Shown: positions 15,703-23,680 of the stretch, piece by piece
Position numbering within the stretch: the stretch's first letter is position 1
How the letters are laid out: each line of letters opens with the position of its first letter
The notes under the pieces: generated by a model
Seen by the model: the letters and a program-made list of their open reading frames with translations, nothing else
What the model was told of the DNA's origin: nothing
The model's database searches: none
NCBI RefSeq assembly: GCF_023715845.1
Contig: NZ_JAMBOR010000013.1
Coordinates: forward strand, 1 to 64,000
Length of the DNA: 64,000 bases
Origin: Fictibacillus phosphorivorans
GTDB lineage: Bacteria; Bacillota; Bacilli; Bacillales; Fictibacillaceae
Direction of reading: 5' to 3'
Made by a program: the position numbers and the translations under genes

Positions 15703-15822
15703 TCAGTATCCATCATGTTTCTCGGACATGATAAAGTAGTCTGGTACGGATTTATCGTATCCATACCGCACAACTTTTCCGCCGCACTCAGGAATCCATC
15801 TCAGATTTTTTATTTCATTCAT
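15703..15822 (-). CDS. Possible 39-aa ORF behind the secreted-protein gene
   Basis: An ORF of 39 codons starts 8 bp after the preceding stop and ends before a strong terminator. Its product is tyrosine- and charge-rich, with the central motif CGGKVVRYGYDKSVPDYF. There is no ribosome binding site and an in-frame TAA directly precedes the ATG, so it depends on translational coupling or is a gene remnant. Not recognised. Confidence 0.35.
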   Translation of the reverse strand: MNEIKNLRWIPECGGKVVRYGYDKSVPDYFIMSEKHDGY

Positions 15823-15830
15823 TTAGTGAA

Positions 15831-16238
15831 TCAATCAAAAAAGGAGATATGGATCGTACTGCTAGTTCTTGATTTCGCAAAAAATTCCGCTTGAGCTCCA
15901 TCAACAAAACCACCAATACTTCGGAAAATTCCACATTCACCTGCTGATAAATATCTTGCTCCTACATAATCATTATAACTTTCAGGATCATACTCCCATA
16001 ATTCAACTTTCACCTCACCAGATGGACCCACGTTACGATCTCGACAAATCATATAATCTCCACCACCAGAGGCATACACATGACTTTCAGCACCATTTGA
16101 ATAAAGAGTTTCTTCTCCTAAGTAATCCCATGATCCAGCTCCAGCTAAGTTAGCAGCTAAGCTAGAAGAAGGAGTGGCTAAAAGCAAAACGACCATTGCC
16201 GCAACAACCATTTTAAATGTTTTCAAGGTTTCATTCAT
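15831..16238 (-). CDS. Small secreted protein of unknown function
   Basis: An approximately 135-aa protein with an N-terminal signal peptide (FKMVVAAMVVLLLATPSSSLAA, cleavage likely after SLAA), so an extracellular mature form of about 105 residues. The mature part is rich in Gly, Tyr and acidic residues (DYLGEETLYSNGAESHVYASGGGDYMICRDRN) and has two cysteines able to form a disulphide. The pattern recalls small secreted Bacillus proteins such as YjfA, from memory and unverified. The start is not certain: the ATG at 16238 directly follows GGAAGG, while a TTG four codons on is better spaced. The gene may be co-transcribed with the 39-aa ORF. Confidence 0.7.
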   Translation of the reverse strand: MNETLKTFKMVVAAMVVLLLATPSSSLAANLAGAGSWDYLGEETLYSNGAESHVYASGGGDYMICRDRNVGPSGEVKVELWEYDPESYNDYVGARYLSAGECGIFRSIGGFVDGAQAEFFAKSRTSSTIHISFFD

Positions 16239-16496
16239 CCTTCCGCGTTTTAACTTACACAACAATACCGCTTTTGTATGAGACAATGATGAAGAAATGT
16301 TACTCTGTCCGAACACAAGTAACCTGAGATACGGCTAAAACCCCTTTCTCAACTACTGTAAAAACTTACAGCGACATGGTTGGTTAGAAGATATATTAGA
16401 TCTATTAAATTATGTATTTTATTTGTTTTACTAGTGGGATTTTATGACTTGTTATAATAAATCCCTCCTGTCTTTCTATCTATATCATTATTTCAC

Positions 16497-16511
16497 TGTA
16501 ATAATATTACA
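16497..16511. promoter_or_regulatory. Candidate operator, 15-bp palindrome
   Basis: TGTAATAATATTACA is a perfect odd palindrome (TGTAATA-A-TATTACA) in the 350-bp region upstream of the small secreted-protein gene. The rest of this gap (16239-16584) is AT-rich and holds no gene I can support. Confidence 0.35.
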
Positions 16512-16584
16512 AAACCGACTCAGTATTCTAGATTAAAATTTCCTATTTTTAGTAAGACATAAAGGGTCATATTAACTAATTCCA

Positions 16585-16618
16585 TAATAAAAAGCCAACC
16601 CTTCTTTTGAGGTTGGCT
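16585..16618 (-). terminator. Terminator of the M4 protease gene
   Basis: Stem AGCCAACC/GGTTGGCT and a T-run on the minus strand, 8 bp behind the stop codon. Confidence 0.9.
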
Positions 16619-16625
16619 GCTTATC

Positions 16626-18257
16626 TTATTGAATGCCTACTGCATGAAATGCTTGATTCACCGATGTTACTTCTTGGGAAGATGCACCGTATAGATCCCT
16701 TGCAGCTTGGACCGCTGCTGCCCTCGCTTGGCTAAAGTTAGAGGAAGACGTCAAGTATACGGTATTCATGCGGTAGAAGATTGCTCCCAACTTTGCCCGT
16801 CCTATACCGGTTACTGAAACTCCATAATGTGTTCCGCCTTCACTTAATAAATAAGCCGCTTTGTTGATGATACCGCTGTTAATGTGAACTCCCCCGTTGT
16901 CACCTGTTCCTGTGTATCGAACAGAATAGTGATCCGGATCTTGATATTTAGCTGGGTTTGACATTGAGCGCAAGGCATCTCCTGCTGTACCTGGCGTATA
17001 GATATCTTCACCGATTTCAAAATCTGGATTTTTGCCGTTATAGTACTCAACTAAAGTTCCGAAAATATCGGACATTGCTTCGTTCAATGCCCCGGATTCA
17101 TTCTGATACACAAGATCAGAACTTGTATCGGTTACCGCATGCGTAAGTTCATGGGCTACTACATCAATTCCACCGGATAAAGGGATGAAGGTTGTACCAT
17201 CACCGTCTCCATAAACCATCTGCGATCCGTTCCAGAACGCGTTATTGTAATTCTTATTAAAGTGAACGGAAGATTTAATCTGTGCGCCATTATTGTCATA
17301 GGAGTTTCTGCCGAATGTATTCTTATAATAATCGTACGTCACGCCTGCATAGTAGTGCGCATCCACTACTGCTTTATCGTAGGTACTGTCGAAAATATTA
17401 TCTGTCCCACTATAAAGCGTTCCTGGAAGGAAAAGTTCAGGCAGGAACGTACTGTTTTTCATGTCATAGGTGAAGATGCCTTTACCGCGTGTATTGTCTT
17501 GCATATAATATTTTCCGCTCGAAAGTGTAAGATTAAGAGTCTTAGAATCTCCTAGAACACCTTTACCGGTTCCCGTTGTGTTCGTTCCCGTTACTTCATG
17601 CATATCGTTGTAACGGTTGAGGATTTCCCCCGTTTGAGCATCTATAAAAAAGTTCCAGTTCCCTGGTTCTGGTGATAAGTAGTTTAAATTTACAAGATAC
17701 GCATAATGAGCAGTATCCTCTTTCATATAGACGATCTTTTCAGCCTGAGGCTTTTTCTCAAATTGAGGAGTCAGACCAAGTGCATCTACAGCAATTTCCA
17801 TCGCTTTTTTCGCTGGGATCTGTTTTTTAACCTTTAACTTCTCTTGCTTGTCCAATTCAGGAACAACTTCTCCTGAAATTACAGTCAGGACACCGTCTTT
17901 ACTGATATGAGCGACTTGAGTAGAGCCCCAAACCGGTACACCGTTATAGTTTTGTTGAAGGCGAAGAACGTTGTTCCCATCTGCTTCTGTAGTACTTTCG
18001 ATAATGGAAAATGACTCTTCGGCTTTTTTATTGCCTAATTTATAAGAGGATTTATGACTGTTCACGTAATCAAAAAGAATCTGCTGGGCTGAAGATTTAG
18101 ATGGACCAGTTAGTTTTCCAGATAAAAAAGCTGGAGTTCCAAATTGGCTGTTCACCTTTGTTTGCACTTGTTCCGTTTGCGCTGAAGCTGGTGAAACAAA
18201 AGCCCCTGCTATTAGTGATGCTGCAATCCCTACCGCTACCCACTTCTTTTTTCTCAT
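16626..18257 (-). CDS. npr: Secreted neutral metalloprotease, M4 (bacillolysin/thermolysin family)
   Basis: A 543-aa preproenzyme: signal peptide (residues 1-26, ending PASA), FTP and PepSY propeptide domains (about 45-215), and the M4 catalytic domain (about 230-543). Zinc ligands are in HELTH (about residues 367-371) and the downstream glutamate in [12 protein letters not shown]; the catalytic His is in the [11 protein letters not shown] region. The enzyme is a broad extracellular endoprotease after propeptide cleavage. Length and order match Bacillus neutral proteases NprE/NprB. Ribosome binding site GGAGGAATAACG. Such genes are normally expressed in the transition phase; no specific operator was identified. 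Confidence 0.96.
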   Translation of the reverse strand: MRKKKWVAVGIAASLIAGAFVSPASAQTEQVQTKVNSQFGTPAFLSGKLTGPSKSSAQQILFDYVNSHKSSYKLGNKKAEESFSIIESTTEADGNNVLRLQQNYNGVPVWGSTQVAHISKDGVLTVISGEVVPELDKQEKLKVKKQIPAKKAMEIAVDALGLTPQFEKKPQAEKIVYMKEDTAHYAYLVNLNYLSPEPGNWNFFIDAQTGEILNRYNDMHEVTGTNTTGTGKGVLGDSKTLNLTLSSGKYYMQDNTRGKGIFTYDMKNSTFLPELFLPGTLYSGTDNIFDSTYDKAVVDAHYYAGVTYDYYKNTFGRNSYDNNGAQIKSSVHFNKNYNNAFWNGSQMVYGDGDGTTFIPLSGGIDVVAHELTHAVTDTSSDLVYQNESGALNEAMSDIFGTLVEYYNGKNPDFEIGEDIYTPGTAGDALRSMSNPAKYQDPDHYSVRYTGTGDNGGVHINSGIINKAAYLLSEGGTHYGVSVTGIGRAKLGAIFYRMNTVYLTSSSNFSQARAAAVQAARDLYGASSQEVTSVNQAFHAVGIQ

Positions 18258-18560
18258 CGTTATTCCTCCATTTTCCTATAACAAATTAGCTAGCAAGCAA
18301 CATCATATCACCTTTTCAACTTAATTTATATGAATTTTCTGAAAGTTAAATAGTTGTTACTAGGACTGAGGTTTAGTGATATATTCCTAGAGTCCTTTGG
18401 CATATTTTCATTTTAGTTCTTTGTTACCGTAAGAATATGTAACTATTAACCCCACAAAACTAACAAGTTAAAAGTTAACAGGTCCTCTTTTTCAGGAGAA
18501 AAGTATAATTCGCCAGTGTCTAAAACAAGTAAAATAGCACCAGAAATGAAATAACGTTAA
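18258..18560. other. Gap upstream of the M4 protease gene, nothing firm
   Basis: About 300 bp of AT-rich sequence. It must hold the protease promoter, but I could not choose a convincing -35/-10 pair, and no small ORF with a ribosome binding site was found. Confidence 0.5.
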
Positions 18561-18591
18561 AAACGACCAGATTTTTTTAATCTAGTCGTTT
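18561..18591 (-). terminator. Terminator of the RimJ/RimL-like acetyltransferase gene
   Basis: A 13-bp stem with one mismatch (AAACGACCAGATT/AATCTAGTCGTTT) followed by T's on the minus strand, 44 bp past the stop codon. Confidence 0.8.
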
Positions 18592-18635
18592 TCCCTTATT
18601 TATTATTTCGAATGATGTAAAGCGAAACCTCCTGT

Positions 18636-19199
18636 TTAAAACACTTTTGCATAAACACTTGTATCTCTTAGTATGGTTGTTGATCCCACTGCTAAAGAGT
18701 CATTCCTGTGAATTCCTTCTCGTGTAAAGCCTAATCGTTCAGGTATAGCAGCACTTCTAACGTTTTTCGTGTCACAGCGTATTTCAATACGGCGGGCTTT
18801 TAACTCATTCACTGCAAAATCAGTTATTCCTTGAACGGCTTCAGTCATGTAGCCTTTTCCAGCTTGTCTGGAGTCAATCCAATACCCGATCTCAAATTTC
18901 GGAATATCCCAATCAATCCTGTGCAAACCAGATGATGCGATGAATTCACCTGTTTTTTTTAAAAAAACAAGCAGGCGCAAATTTTCTCTCTTCAAAAATT
19001 TCAGGTGTGCTTCTCGAATGTTTACTTCCACATCTTCCTCTGTTTGATCAAGATGCGCAAATGGCAGCCATGGTTTAAGATCTTCAAGAGAAGCGTAGAT
19101 CGCATCAAATATTACCTTGCCGTCTCCAGGCATCGGCATGCGAATGAACAGTCGATCTGTTGTAAATTCAGTTGGAAAGTCTAAAAGTATCGGTTTCAT
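18636..19199 (-). CDS. GNAT acetyltransferase, RimJ/RimL-like
   Basis: A 187-aa GNAT enzyme of the Acetyltransf_3 group, whose members acetylate N-terminal amino groups of ribosomal proteins or small molecules. The core reads FEIGYWIDSRQAGKGYMTEAVQGITDFAV (about residues 100-128), with the Q/RxxGxG/A acetyl-CoA loop as RQAGKGYM. The C-terminal half has IEIRCDTKNVRSAAIPERLGFTREG. The start at 19199 has GGAGGTACTTG; an open extension to 19274 lacks a site. Single gene; the natural substrate is unknown. Confidence 0.88.
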   Translation of the reverse strand: MKPILLDFPTEFTTDRLFIRMPMPGDGKVIFDAIYASLEDLKPWLPFAHLDQTEEDVEVNIREAHLKFLKRENLRLLVFLKKTGEFIASSGLHRIDWDIPKFEIGYWIDSRQAGKGYMTEAVQGITDFAVNELKARRIEIRCDTKNVRSAAIPERLGFTREGIHRNDSLAVGSTTILRDTSVYAKVF

Positions 19200-19362
19200 C
19201 AAGTACCTCCGAATTGTTATAAATATTGTATGATATAGGTTACTAAAACCCCTATTTAATGGAAAACGACTCATTGTTTACATAAAACTCCAAGGGGTAC
19301 TATTTTTATAAGGCAACGATTTAGAAAGAAGTTGCCAAATCTGCATGAAAGGAGATCTCTTG

Positions 19363-19815
19363 ATGTTATATGAAAAGATTCTCGTAGCAGTTGACGGTTC
19401 AGAAGGAAGCTTTGTTGCTCTTCACAATGCCATTGAGATCGCCAGAAACACGGGTGCTGAAATGACGGTGCTCTATGTGTCTAATGAAGTATCTCTTCCT
19501 TTATATGGCGGTGTTTACCCGGTAGGCATGTCAAACACAACGGTTGAAGTGAAAGAGGCTGCCATTGCCGAGCAAAGTCATGGAGAAGAAATCCTGAACA
19601 AAGCTCAATTTAGAATTGATCCTACAATCAAAACCACGTCAGCCATCCTGCATGGAGACCCGTCTGCGACTATTTGCTCGTATGCGGATACCCATAACAT
19701 CGATCTCATCGTCATCGGTAACAGAGGCCATAGCGGATTTAAAAAACTTTTTCTAGGAAGTGTCAGTCAAAAGGTCGTAGCTGACGCACACCAGCCAGTA
19801 CTTGTCGCAAAATAA
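19363..19815 (+). CDS. Universal stress protein (UspA family)
   Basis: A 150-aa Usp domain protein. It starts MLYEKILVAVDGSEGS, the classic first strand and loop, and ends with the ATP-binding motif GNRGHSGFKKLFLGSVSQKVV (G-2x-G-9x-G-S), so an ATP-binding type. Length is usual for single-domain UspA proteins, which are induced in stationary phase and stress. The ATG at 19363 has AAAGGAG; a six-residue upstream extension at 19345 overlaps that site and is rejected. Single gene with its own terminator. Confidence 0.95.
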   Translation: MLYEKILVAVDGSEGSFVALHNAIEIARNTGAEMTVLYVSNEVSLPLYGGVYPVGMSNTTVEVKEAAIAEQSHGEEILNKAQFRIDPTIKTTSAILHGDPSATICSYADTHNIDLIVIGNRGHSGFKKLFLGSVSQKVVADAHQPVLVAK

Positions 19816-19833
19816 CATAGCACTTACAAAAAT

Positions 19834-19869
19834 GAAGCCCACTAAAATAATGGTGAGCTTCTCTTTTTA
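19834..19869 (+). terminator. Terminator of the universal stress protein gene
   Basis: Stem GAAGCCCAC/GTGAGCTTC with one mismatch followed by CTTTTTAT on the plus strand; it overlaps the stop of the convergent deacetylase gene. Confidence 0.7.
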
Positions 19870-20571
19870 TTTCAGCATTTCAGAGACCGTTTGGAAACTG
19901 TACCCTTTAGCTTTCAAGTCTTTGATGATCCCTTTTACCGATTCCAATGATTCTTCACGGCTGCCATACATCACATGCAGCAGGATAATAGATCCGGGTT
20001 CTATTTTTTCATTTACATGCTTTACGATTTTCTCGGAGTCCGAGGCGATTTCAGGGTAAGAATCCGGTTCCAGGTTCCATAGGATCGTCTTTCGGTCGTG
20101 TTTGTCTAAATATCGAGGAAGTCCGATCAGTTTTTTTCCATATGGAGGTCTGAATGGAATCGGTCCTTTGTAACCGGCTTTCCGAATCAGTTCATCTGTT
20201 TTCTCGATCTCATTCTTGATAAAAGTTGGTGTTTTCAAAACCATTCGTTTATGAGAGTATGAATGGTTTCCCAGTTCGTGGCCAGATTTCGCAAGCTTTT
20301 GCGCCTCTTCAAAATTCTCCTTTACTTCTCGTCCAGTAACAAAAAACGTCGCTTTCACATCTTCTTCTTTTAGAATCGATAAGATCTCGTCTGTGTTATC
20401 CGTAGGACCATCATCAAATGTTAAGGCGACTACCTTATCTGTCGTTTCAGCTTTTGTGACGAGCCCGCCGTAAAACTGAAAATCTCTTGAACCGCTTATT
20501 CTGAAAAGACTGTATGCGACGACTAATAATACGGCAATTAAAAGCAGGGTAATGAATATCTTCTTTTTCAT
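19867..20571 (-). CDS. Membrane-anchored polysaccharide deacetylase (NodB domain)
   Basis: A 234-aa protein with an N-terminal membrane anchor (residues 5-24) and an extracytoplasmic NodB domain. Catalytic motifs are TFDDGP (about residues 51-56), HSYSH (about 100-104, zinc ligands), RPPYG (about 142-146) and a final LLHV (about 198), where most family members have LHD or LHV. The domain deacetylates cell-wall peptidoglycan or other N-acetyl polysaccharides. Length is typical of single-domain Bacillus deacetylases. Ribosome binding site AAAGGAG. The substrate cannot be chosen from the sequence; an array of short repeats lies 290 bp upstream. Confidence 0.9.
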   Translation of the reverse strand: MKKKIFITLLLIAVLLVVAYSLFRISGSRDFQFYGGLVTKAETTDKVVALTFDDGPTDNTDEILSILKEEDVKATFFVTGREVKENFEEAQKLAKSGHELGNHSYSHKRMVLKTPTFIKNEIEKTDELIRKAGYKGPIPFRPPYGKKLIGLPRYLDKHDRKTILWNLEPDSYPEIASDSEKIVKHVNEKIEPGSIILLHVMYGSREESLESVKGIIKDLKAKGYSFQTVSEMLK

Positions 20572-20734
20572 TTGTTTCTCCTTTAAATGTGGTCATTCAT
20601 TAAACCTAATTCTTTTTATAAGTTAAAAAGTTTGCGTTTGCTAAAATTCGACGGGAATTTTCCAATCCCTTCAAATTTGGAGGAAATAGCTTTCTATTTT
20701 AAAATAACTATATTTTTAAAAGTGAAGACTATCA

Positions 20735-20830
20735 CGGGGAAGTATTATCCACGCAGGGGCCGATGATCCTGCAGGCAACTCAGACGACCGCGTTTTGTGC
20801 GGGGAAATTAAGAAATCGCTTTGCTTTATG
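20735..20830. other. Unusual GC-rich non-coding block
   Basis: A stretch visibly richer in G+C than the surrounding intergenic DNA, containing CACGCAGGGGCCGATGATCC, CTGCAGGCAACTCAGACGAC and GTGCGGGGAAATTAAG. It has no credible ORF and directly precedes array A. It may be a degenerate copy of a dispersed repeat; no second copy exists in this window. Confidence 0.35.
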
Positions 20831-20859
20831 AGTGTGGAGAAACTTTGCGAGGTGAAAGG

Positions 20860-21025
20860 TGCATTGAACCACTTAAACGATGCATAGAAGTCTAGTTTTT
20901 GTGCATAGAAAAGCGTAATGTGCATAGAACTTTATTTTACGTGCATAGACCAATCCTTTTTGTGCATAGAAATCGAACTTATATGCATAGTCCTCACAGA
21001 ACAGTACATAGAAAATCTTTCACGC
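20860..21025. repeat. Degenerate 21-bp periodic array, TGCATAGAA core (array A)
   Basis: Eight units begin at 20860, 20881, 20902, 20921, 20942, 20963, 20984 and 21005. Steps are 21 bp except one of 19. The core is TGCATAGAA (first unit TGCATTGAA, sixth TGCATAGTC, last TACATAGAA). The other 12 bp of each unit differ but usually end in a T-rich tract plus G. Array B has the same CATAGAA core. Confidence 0.9.
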
Positions 21026-21041
21026 TACTTCAAACATAAAC

Positions 21042-21073
21042 AAAAGGCTAACGCCTACCTCTTGGCGTCAGCC
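21042..21073 (-). terminator. Hairpin with short T-run beside array A
   Basis: Stem GGCTAACGCC/GGCGTCAGCC with one mismatch and TTTTG on the minus strand. It lies 158 bp below the end of the yrrS-like terminator, so may be a second terminator. Confidence 0.55.
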
Positions 21074-21222
21074 AAGTTTCATTATAGTAAGAATTTCAGG
21101 AAAATGGACCTTTCATTGTAAAATAACTATTCTATCAGTCGATTGAATGGGTCAGCATCGAGTCCCCGACTGATATTTTTATGTTAAACAACACCGTTTT
21201 TTATTAAAAGCTAAAAAAATGA

Positions 21223-21286
21223 ACTAAAAAAAGCTGACTCCATTATTCGGGATACAGTTCAGTTTAACCCTTTCTGGAATCAGCTT
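21223..21286 (-). terminator. Terminator of the YrrS-like gene
   Basis: Outer stem AAGCTGACTCC/GGAATCAGCTT with a nested inner hairpin and a T-run on the minus strand, 9 bp after the stop codon. Confidence 0.7.
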
Positions 21287-21294
21287 CTTTTTAT

Positions 21295-21945
21295 TTACTT
21301 CTTCACACTCGTTACTTTCCAGCCTTTTTGGTCTACCCACTCAAGGTTTACCGTATATCGTTCACCCGGCTTACCATCCGGACTTACTTCGGCTACCGAT
21401 TTTTGTGGTCCGCCGCCGTTAGCGATCTTCCAAACCGTCATGTTTTCATCAAGTCCAGTAGCAAGACGAATCGCTTTTAATTTCTCGTTCCAGTCTACAC
21501 TGCCTTTTTCATAGCTTGATGTATGTGTTCCTGTTTGGGAAGTTCCGATTGGTTCATTGAGTTTAGGCTTATTGGCTGCCGCTTGCTTTTTCTTTTTCTC
21601 TTCTACTTTCTTCTTTTTCTCTTCTGCTTTTTTCTTTTGATCTGCTTCTTTTTCAGGATCTATACCGATCTCTTCAGAAGGCTCTTCAGTTGCTGTAGTT
21701 GCTTCTTCTTTTTGATCCTTGTTTGTCTCGTCATCATCATACGCACTCTCATTATCTGGCTGAAGCTTTACGACTTTATGTTTTGGTTCTTTGCTTTCCT
21801 TTTCAACCGGTTTTTCTTCTTCATTCCCTATTAATAATGCGTCTTTGGGCAGAAACAACAGAGCCAAAAGGATGGCACTTAGTGTACTGAACAAGACAAC
21901 ATTTCTTTTCTTTGTGCTGTTTTCTCGCTTATTATATCTTCCCAT
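21295..21945 (-). CDS. yrrS: YrrS-like DUF1510 protein
   Basis: A 216-aa protein with a short basic N-terminus, one membrane segment (residues 17-33), a long acidic and lysine-rich low-complexity stretch (about 42-130, EEKKKKVEEKKKKQAAANKP) and a C-terminal DUF1510 domain (about 145-216) with TGLDENMTVWKIANGGGPQKS and GERYTVNLEWVDQKGWKVTSV. The topology suggests a small extracytoplasmic domain on a flexible stalk. B. subtilis YrrS is encoded beside penicillin-binding protein genes; here the gene is alone. Ribosome binding site AAGGAGTG. Molecular role unknown. Confidence 0.85.
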   Translation of the reverse strand: MGRYNKRENSTKKRNVVLFSTLSAILLALLFLPKDALLIGNEEEKPVEKESKEPKHKVVKLQPDNESAYDDDETNKDQKEEATTATEEPSEEIGIDPEKEADQKKKAEEKKKKVEEKKKKQAAANKPKLNEPIGTSQTGTHTSSYEKGSVDWNEKLKAIRLATGLDENMTVWKIANGGGPQKSVAEVSPDGKPGERYTVNLEWVDQKGWKVTSVKK

Positions 21946-21992
21946 CTATTATTCACTCCTTAAAATACGGTTCCCTCTCTGTTTATAACAAA

Positions 21993-22017
21993 ACAAAAAA
22001 CTCCAATAAGAGGAGTT
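21993..22017 (-). terminator. Second hairpin/terminator upstream of the YrrS-like gene
   Basis: Stem AACTCC/GGAGTT with TTTTTTG on the minus strand. It lies between the OFA transporter terminator and the yrrS-like start, so it either backs up the first terminator or attenuates the yrrS leader. Confidence 0.5.
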
Positions 22018-22135
22018 CTATCTCTTAAGGTCTCGTTTAATTACTCAACACTATTCGTTGAACTGGTGTAAAAAGATGAGGGTATAAGGAGCTTTACTAG
22101 AAATTGCTATCAAGTGAGTTTGGGAAATGGGGCAT

Positions 22136-22170
22136 AGAAAAACAGTGCTTTCCCGCTAATGAAAGCACTG
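22136..22170 (-). terminator. Terminator of the OFA transporter gene
   Basis: A perfect 10-bp stem CAGTGCTTTC/GAAAGCACTG with TTTTTC on the minus strand, 12 bp past the stop codon. Confidence 0.85.
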
Positions 22171-22182
22171 CATTCCTGTAGA

Positions 22183-23436
22183 TTATGCAACTGATTTATC
22201 TTGTTTTGCTGCTAATCGTTTCATATCAAAACGTACCAAAATTGAAACGACGAGTGCCACAACGAACAGTCCTGAGAAAAATGACAAACTGTTAGCATAA
22301 GATCCCGTTGTGTCTTTGATCCAAGCAGCAAACAGTGGACCAGCTAGGCCTGCTACTGCCCATGCTGTTAAGATGTAACCATGAATCGCTCCAACTTGCT
22401 TTGTTCCGAATAAGTCGCCGATATATGCTGGGATAGATGAGAATCCTCCGCCATAACATGTGTAAATGACCGCTAACATCACTTGGAAGAGAATGGCCGA
22501 AGTGGTATGCGGCAGCATAAAGAAAAGAGCGATCTGTAAAACAAAGAACGTCGTATACGTGTTTGGGCGCCCGATATAATCGGAAATGGAAGCCCACCCG
22601 ATACGGCCGAATCCATTGAATAATCCTAGCACTCCGACTAGTGCCGCAGCCTCTGCTGTAGAAAGTCCGATACTTTCTTGTGCGAGAGGTTTGGCAGCTG
22701 AAAGAATAGCTATTCCGCACGTTACATTAATAAAGAGCATGATCCACAGGTAATAGAAGCGGCGCGTTTTCACAGCTTCATTTGCTGTGAGTTGAGAGAG
22801 GTCATTCTTAATCTTCAACTTCCCGCTTTCCACTTTTTCTTTAAACCCTTCCGGCAGCCAGCCTTCTTCTGGTTTTTCTAAATAAAGCGAGGATAATGTC
22901 ATGATGGCAAAGTATGCGATACCTAAAATAAAGAAGGTGTTCGCCACCCCTACGGACTTAATTAACGCATCCATGATCGGTGAACTGATGGCAGCCGCGA
23001 ATCCAAAGCCCATGATCGCAAGACCTGTCGCGAGTCCGCGGCGGTCAGGAAACCACTTGATCAGTGTTGAAACAGGTGCGATGTAACCAACTCCAAGCCC
23101 TATTCCGCCAAGCACCCCGTAAAAGATATAAAGCAGCGGCAGTGAGCCTAGATTTACAGCTAGTCCAGATCCCGCAATCCCTACTCCAAAGAAAATGGCA
23201 GCCAGCATACCCGCCTTTTTGGGACCATGCTTTTCGACAAAATGACCTAGAAATGCGGCTGATAATCCCAAGAAAAGAATAGCGATACTGAATGTCATCT
23301 GGACTTGTGACGCTGACCAGCCAAACTTATCGATGAGCGGATTAGTGAAGTTGCTCCACGCATAGACAGACCCGATCGAAATATGAATACCAACAGCTGA
23401 CAATGCAATAAGCCAACGATTTTTCGTCTTTCGCAT
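22183..23436 (-). CDS. MFS transporter, oxalate:formate antiporter (OFA) family
   Basis: A 417-aa, 12-segment major facilitator of the OFA group (OxlT and YhjX relatives). The N-terminus NRWLIALSAVGIHISIGSVYAWSNF and the loop WFPDRRGLATGLAIMGFGFAAAISSP (about residues 127-152) are diagnostic. YhjX-type members have been linked to pyruvate uptake and OxlT to oxalate/formate exchange; the substrate here is unknown. Ribosome binding site AGGGGGAAG. A strong hairpin with a T-run lies about 65 bp upstream and could attenuate expression. The formate dehydrogenase at 40.7 kb is too distant to imply a shared unit. Confidence 0.9.
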   Translation of the reverse strand: MRKTKNRWLIALSAVGIHISIGSVYAWSNFTNPLIDKFGWSASQVQMTFSIAILFLGLSAAFLGHFVEKHGPKKAGMLAAIFFGVGIAGSGLAVNLGSLPLLYIFYGVLGGIGLGVGYIAPVSTLIKWFPDRRGLATGLAIMGFGFAAAISSPIMDALIKSVGVANTFFILGIAYFAIMTLSSLYLEKPEEGWLPEGFKEKVESGKLKIKNDLSQLTANEAVKTRRFYYLWIMLFINVTCGIAILSAAKPLAQESIGLSTAEAAALVGVLGLFNGFGRIGWASISDYIGRPNTYTTFFVLQIALFFMLPHTTSAILFQVMLAVIYTCYGGGFSSIPAYIGDLFGTKQVGAIHGYILTAWAVAGLAGPLFAAWIKDTTGSYANSLSFFSGLFVVALVVSILVRFDMKRLAAKQDKSVA

Positions 23437-23499
23437 TCAGACTTCCCCCTAAAAAGTTAATTTGGTTAAGTATTGATTCAAAAGGTCCCTCTATTGCAA

Positions 23500-23560
23500 C
23501 AAAATAAAAAGGCAACATTCAAAAGAACTTATACAGGGATAAGTCTTAAAGAATGTTGCC
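23500..23560 (-). terminator. Terminator or leader attenuator upstream of the OFA transporter
   Basis: A perfect 10-bp stem GGCAACATTC/GAATGTTGCC encloses a nested hairpin and is followed by TTTTTATTTTG on the minus strand. It is 120 bp behind the sigma-like gene and 64 bp before the transporter start. Confidence 0.65.
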
Positions 23561-23680
23561 TAACATCTCTACATACTCGTGCAGAGAGATCATTCATCAT
23601 CATTTTATAAAATAGAAAATGAGCAGATCATGCAAATCTTCCATTCCATTTTGCAATAGTTGTAACCGCTTTTAATGTTA

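Noticed and set aside
20860-21025. Array A (and B, E, G) as a CRISPR array
   Set aside because: The conserved part is only 6-10 bp and the period 20-21 bp, far shorter than CRISPR repeats and spacers; no cas gene is present.
20918-21121. 67-aa ORF with a seven-residue periodicity across array A
   Set aside because: The periodicity follows from the 21-bp repeat. Steps of 19 bp break the frame elsewhere in the array, and there is no ribosome binding site.
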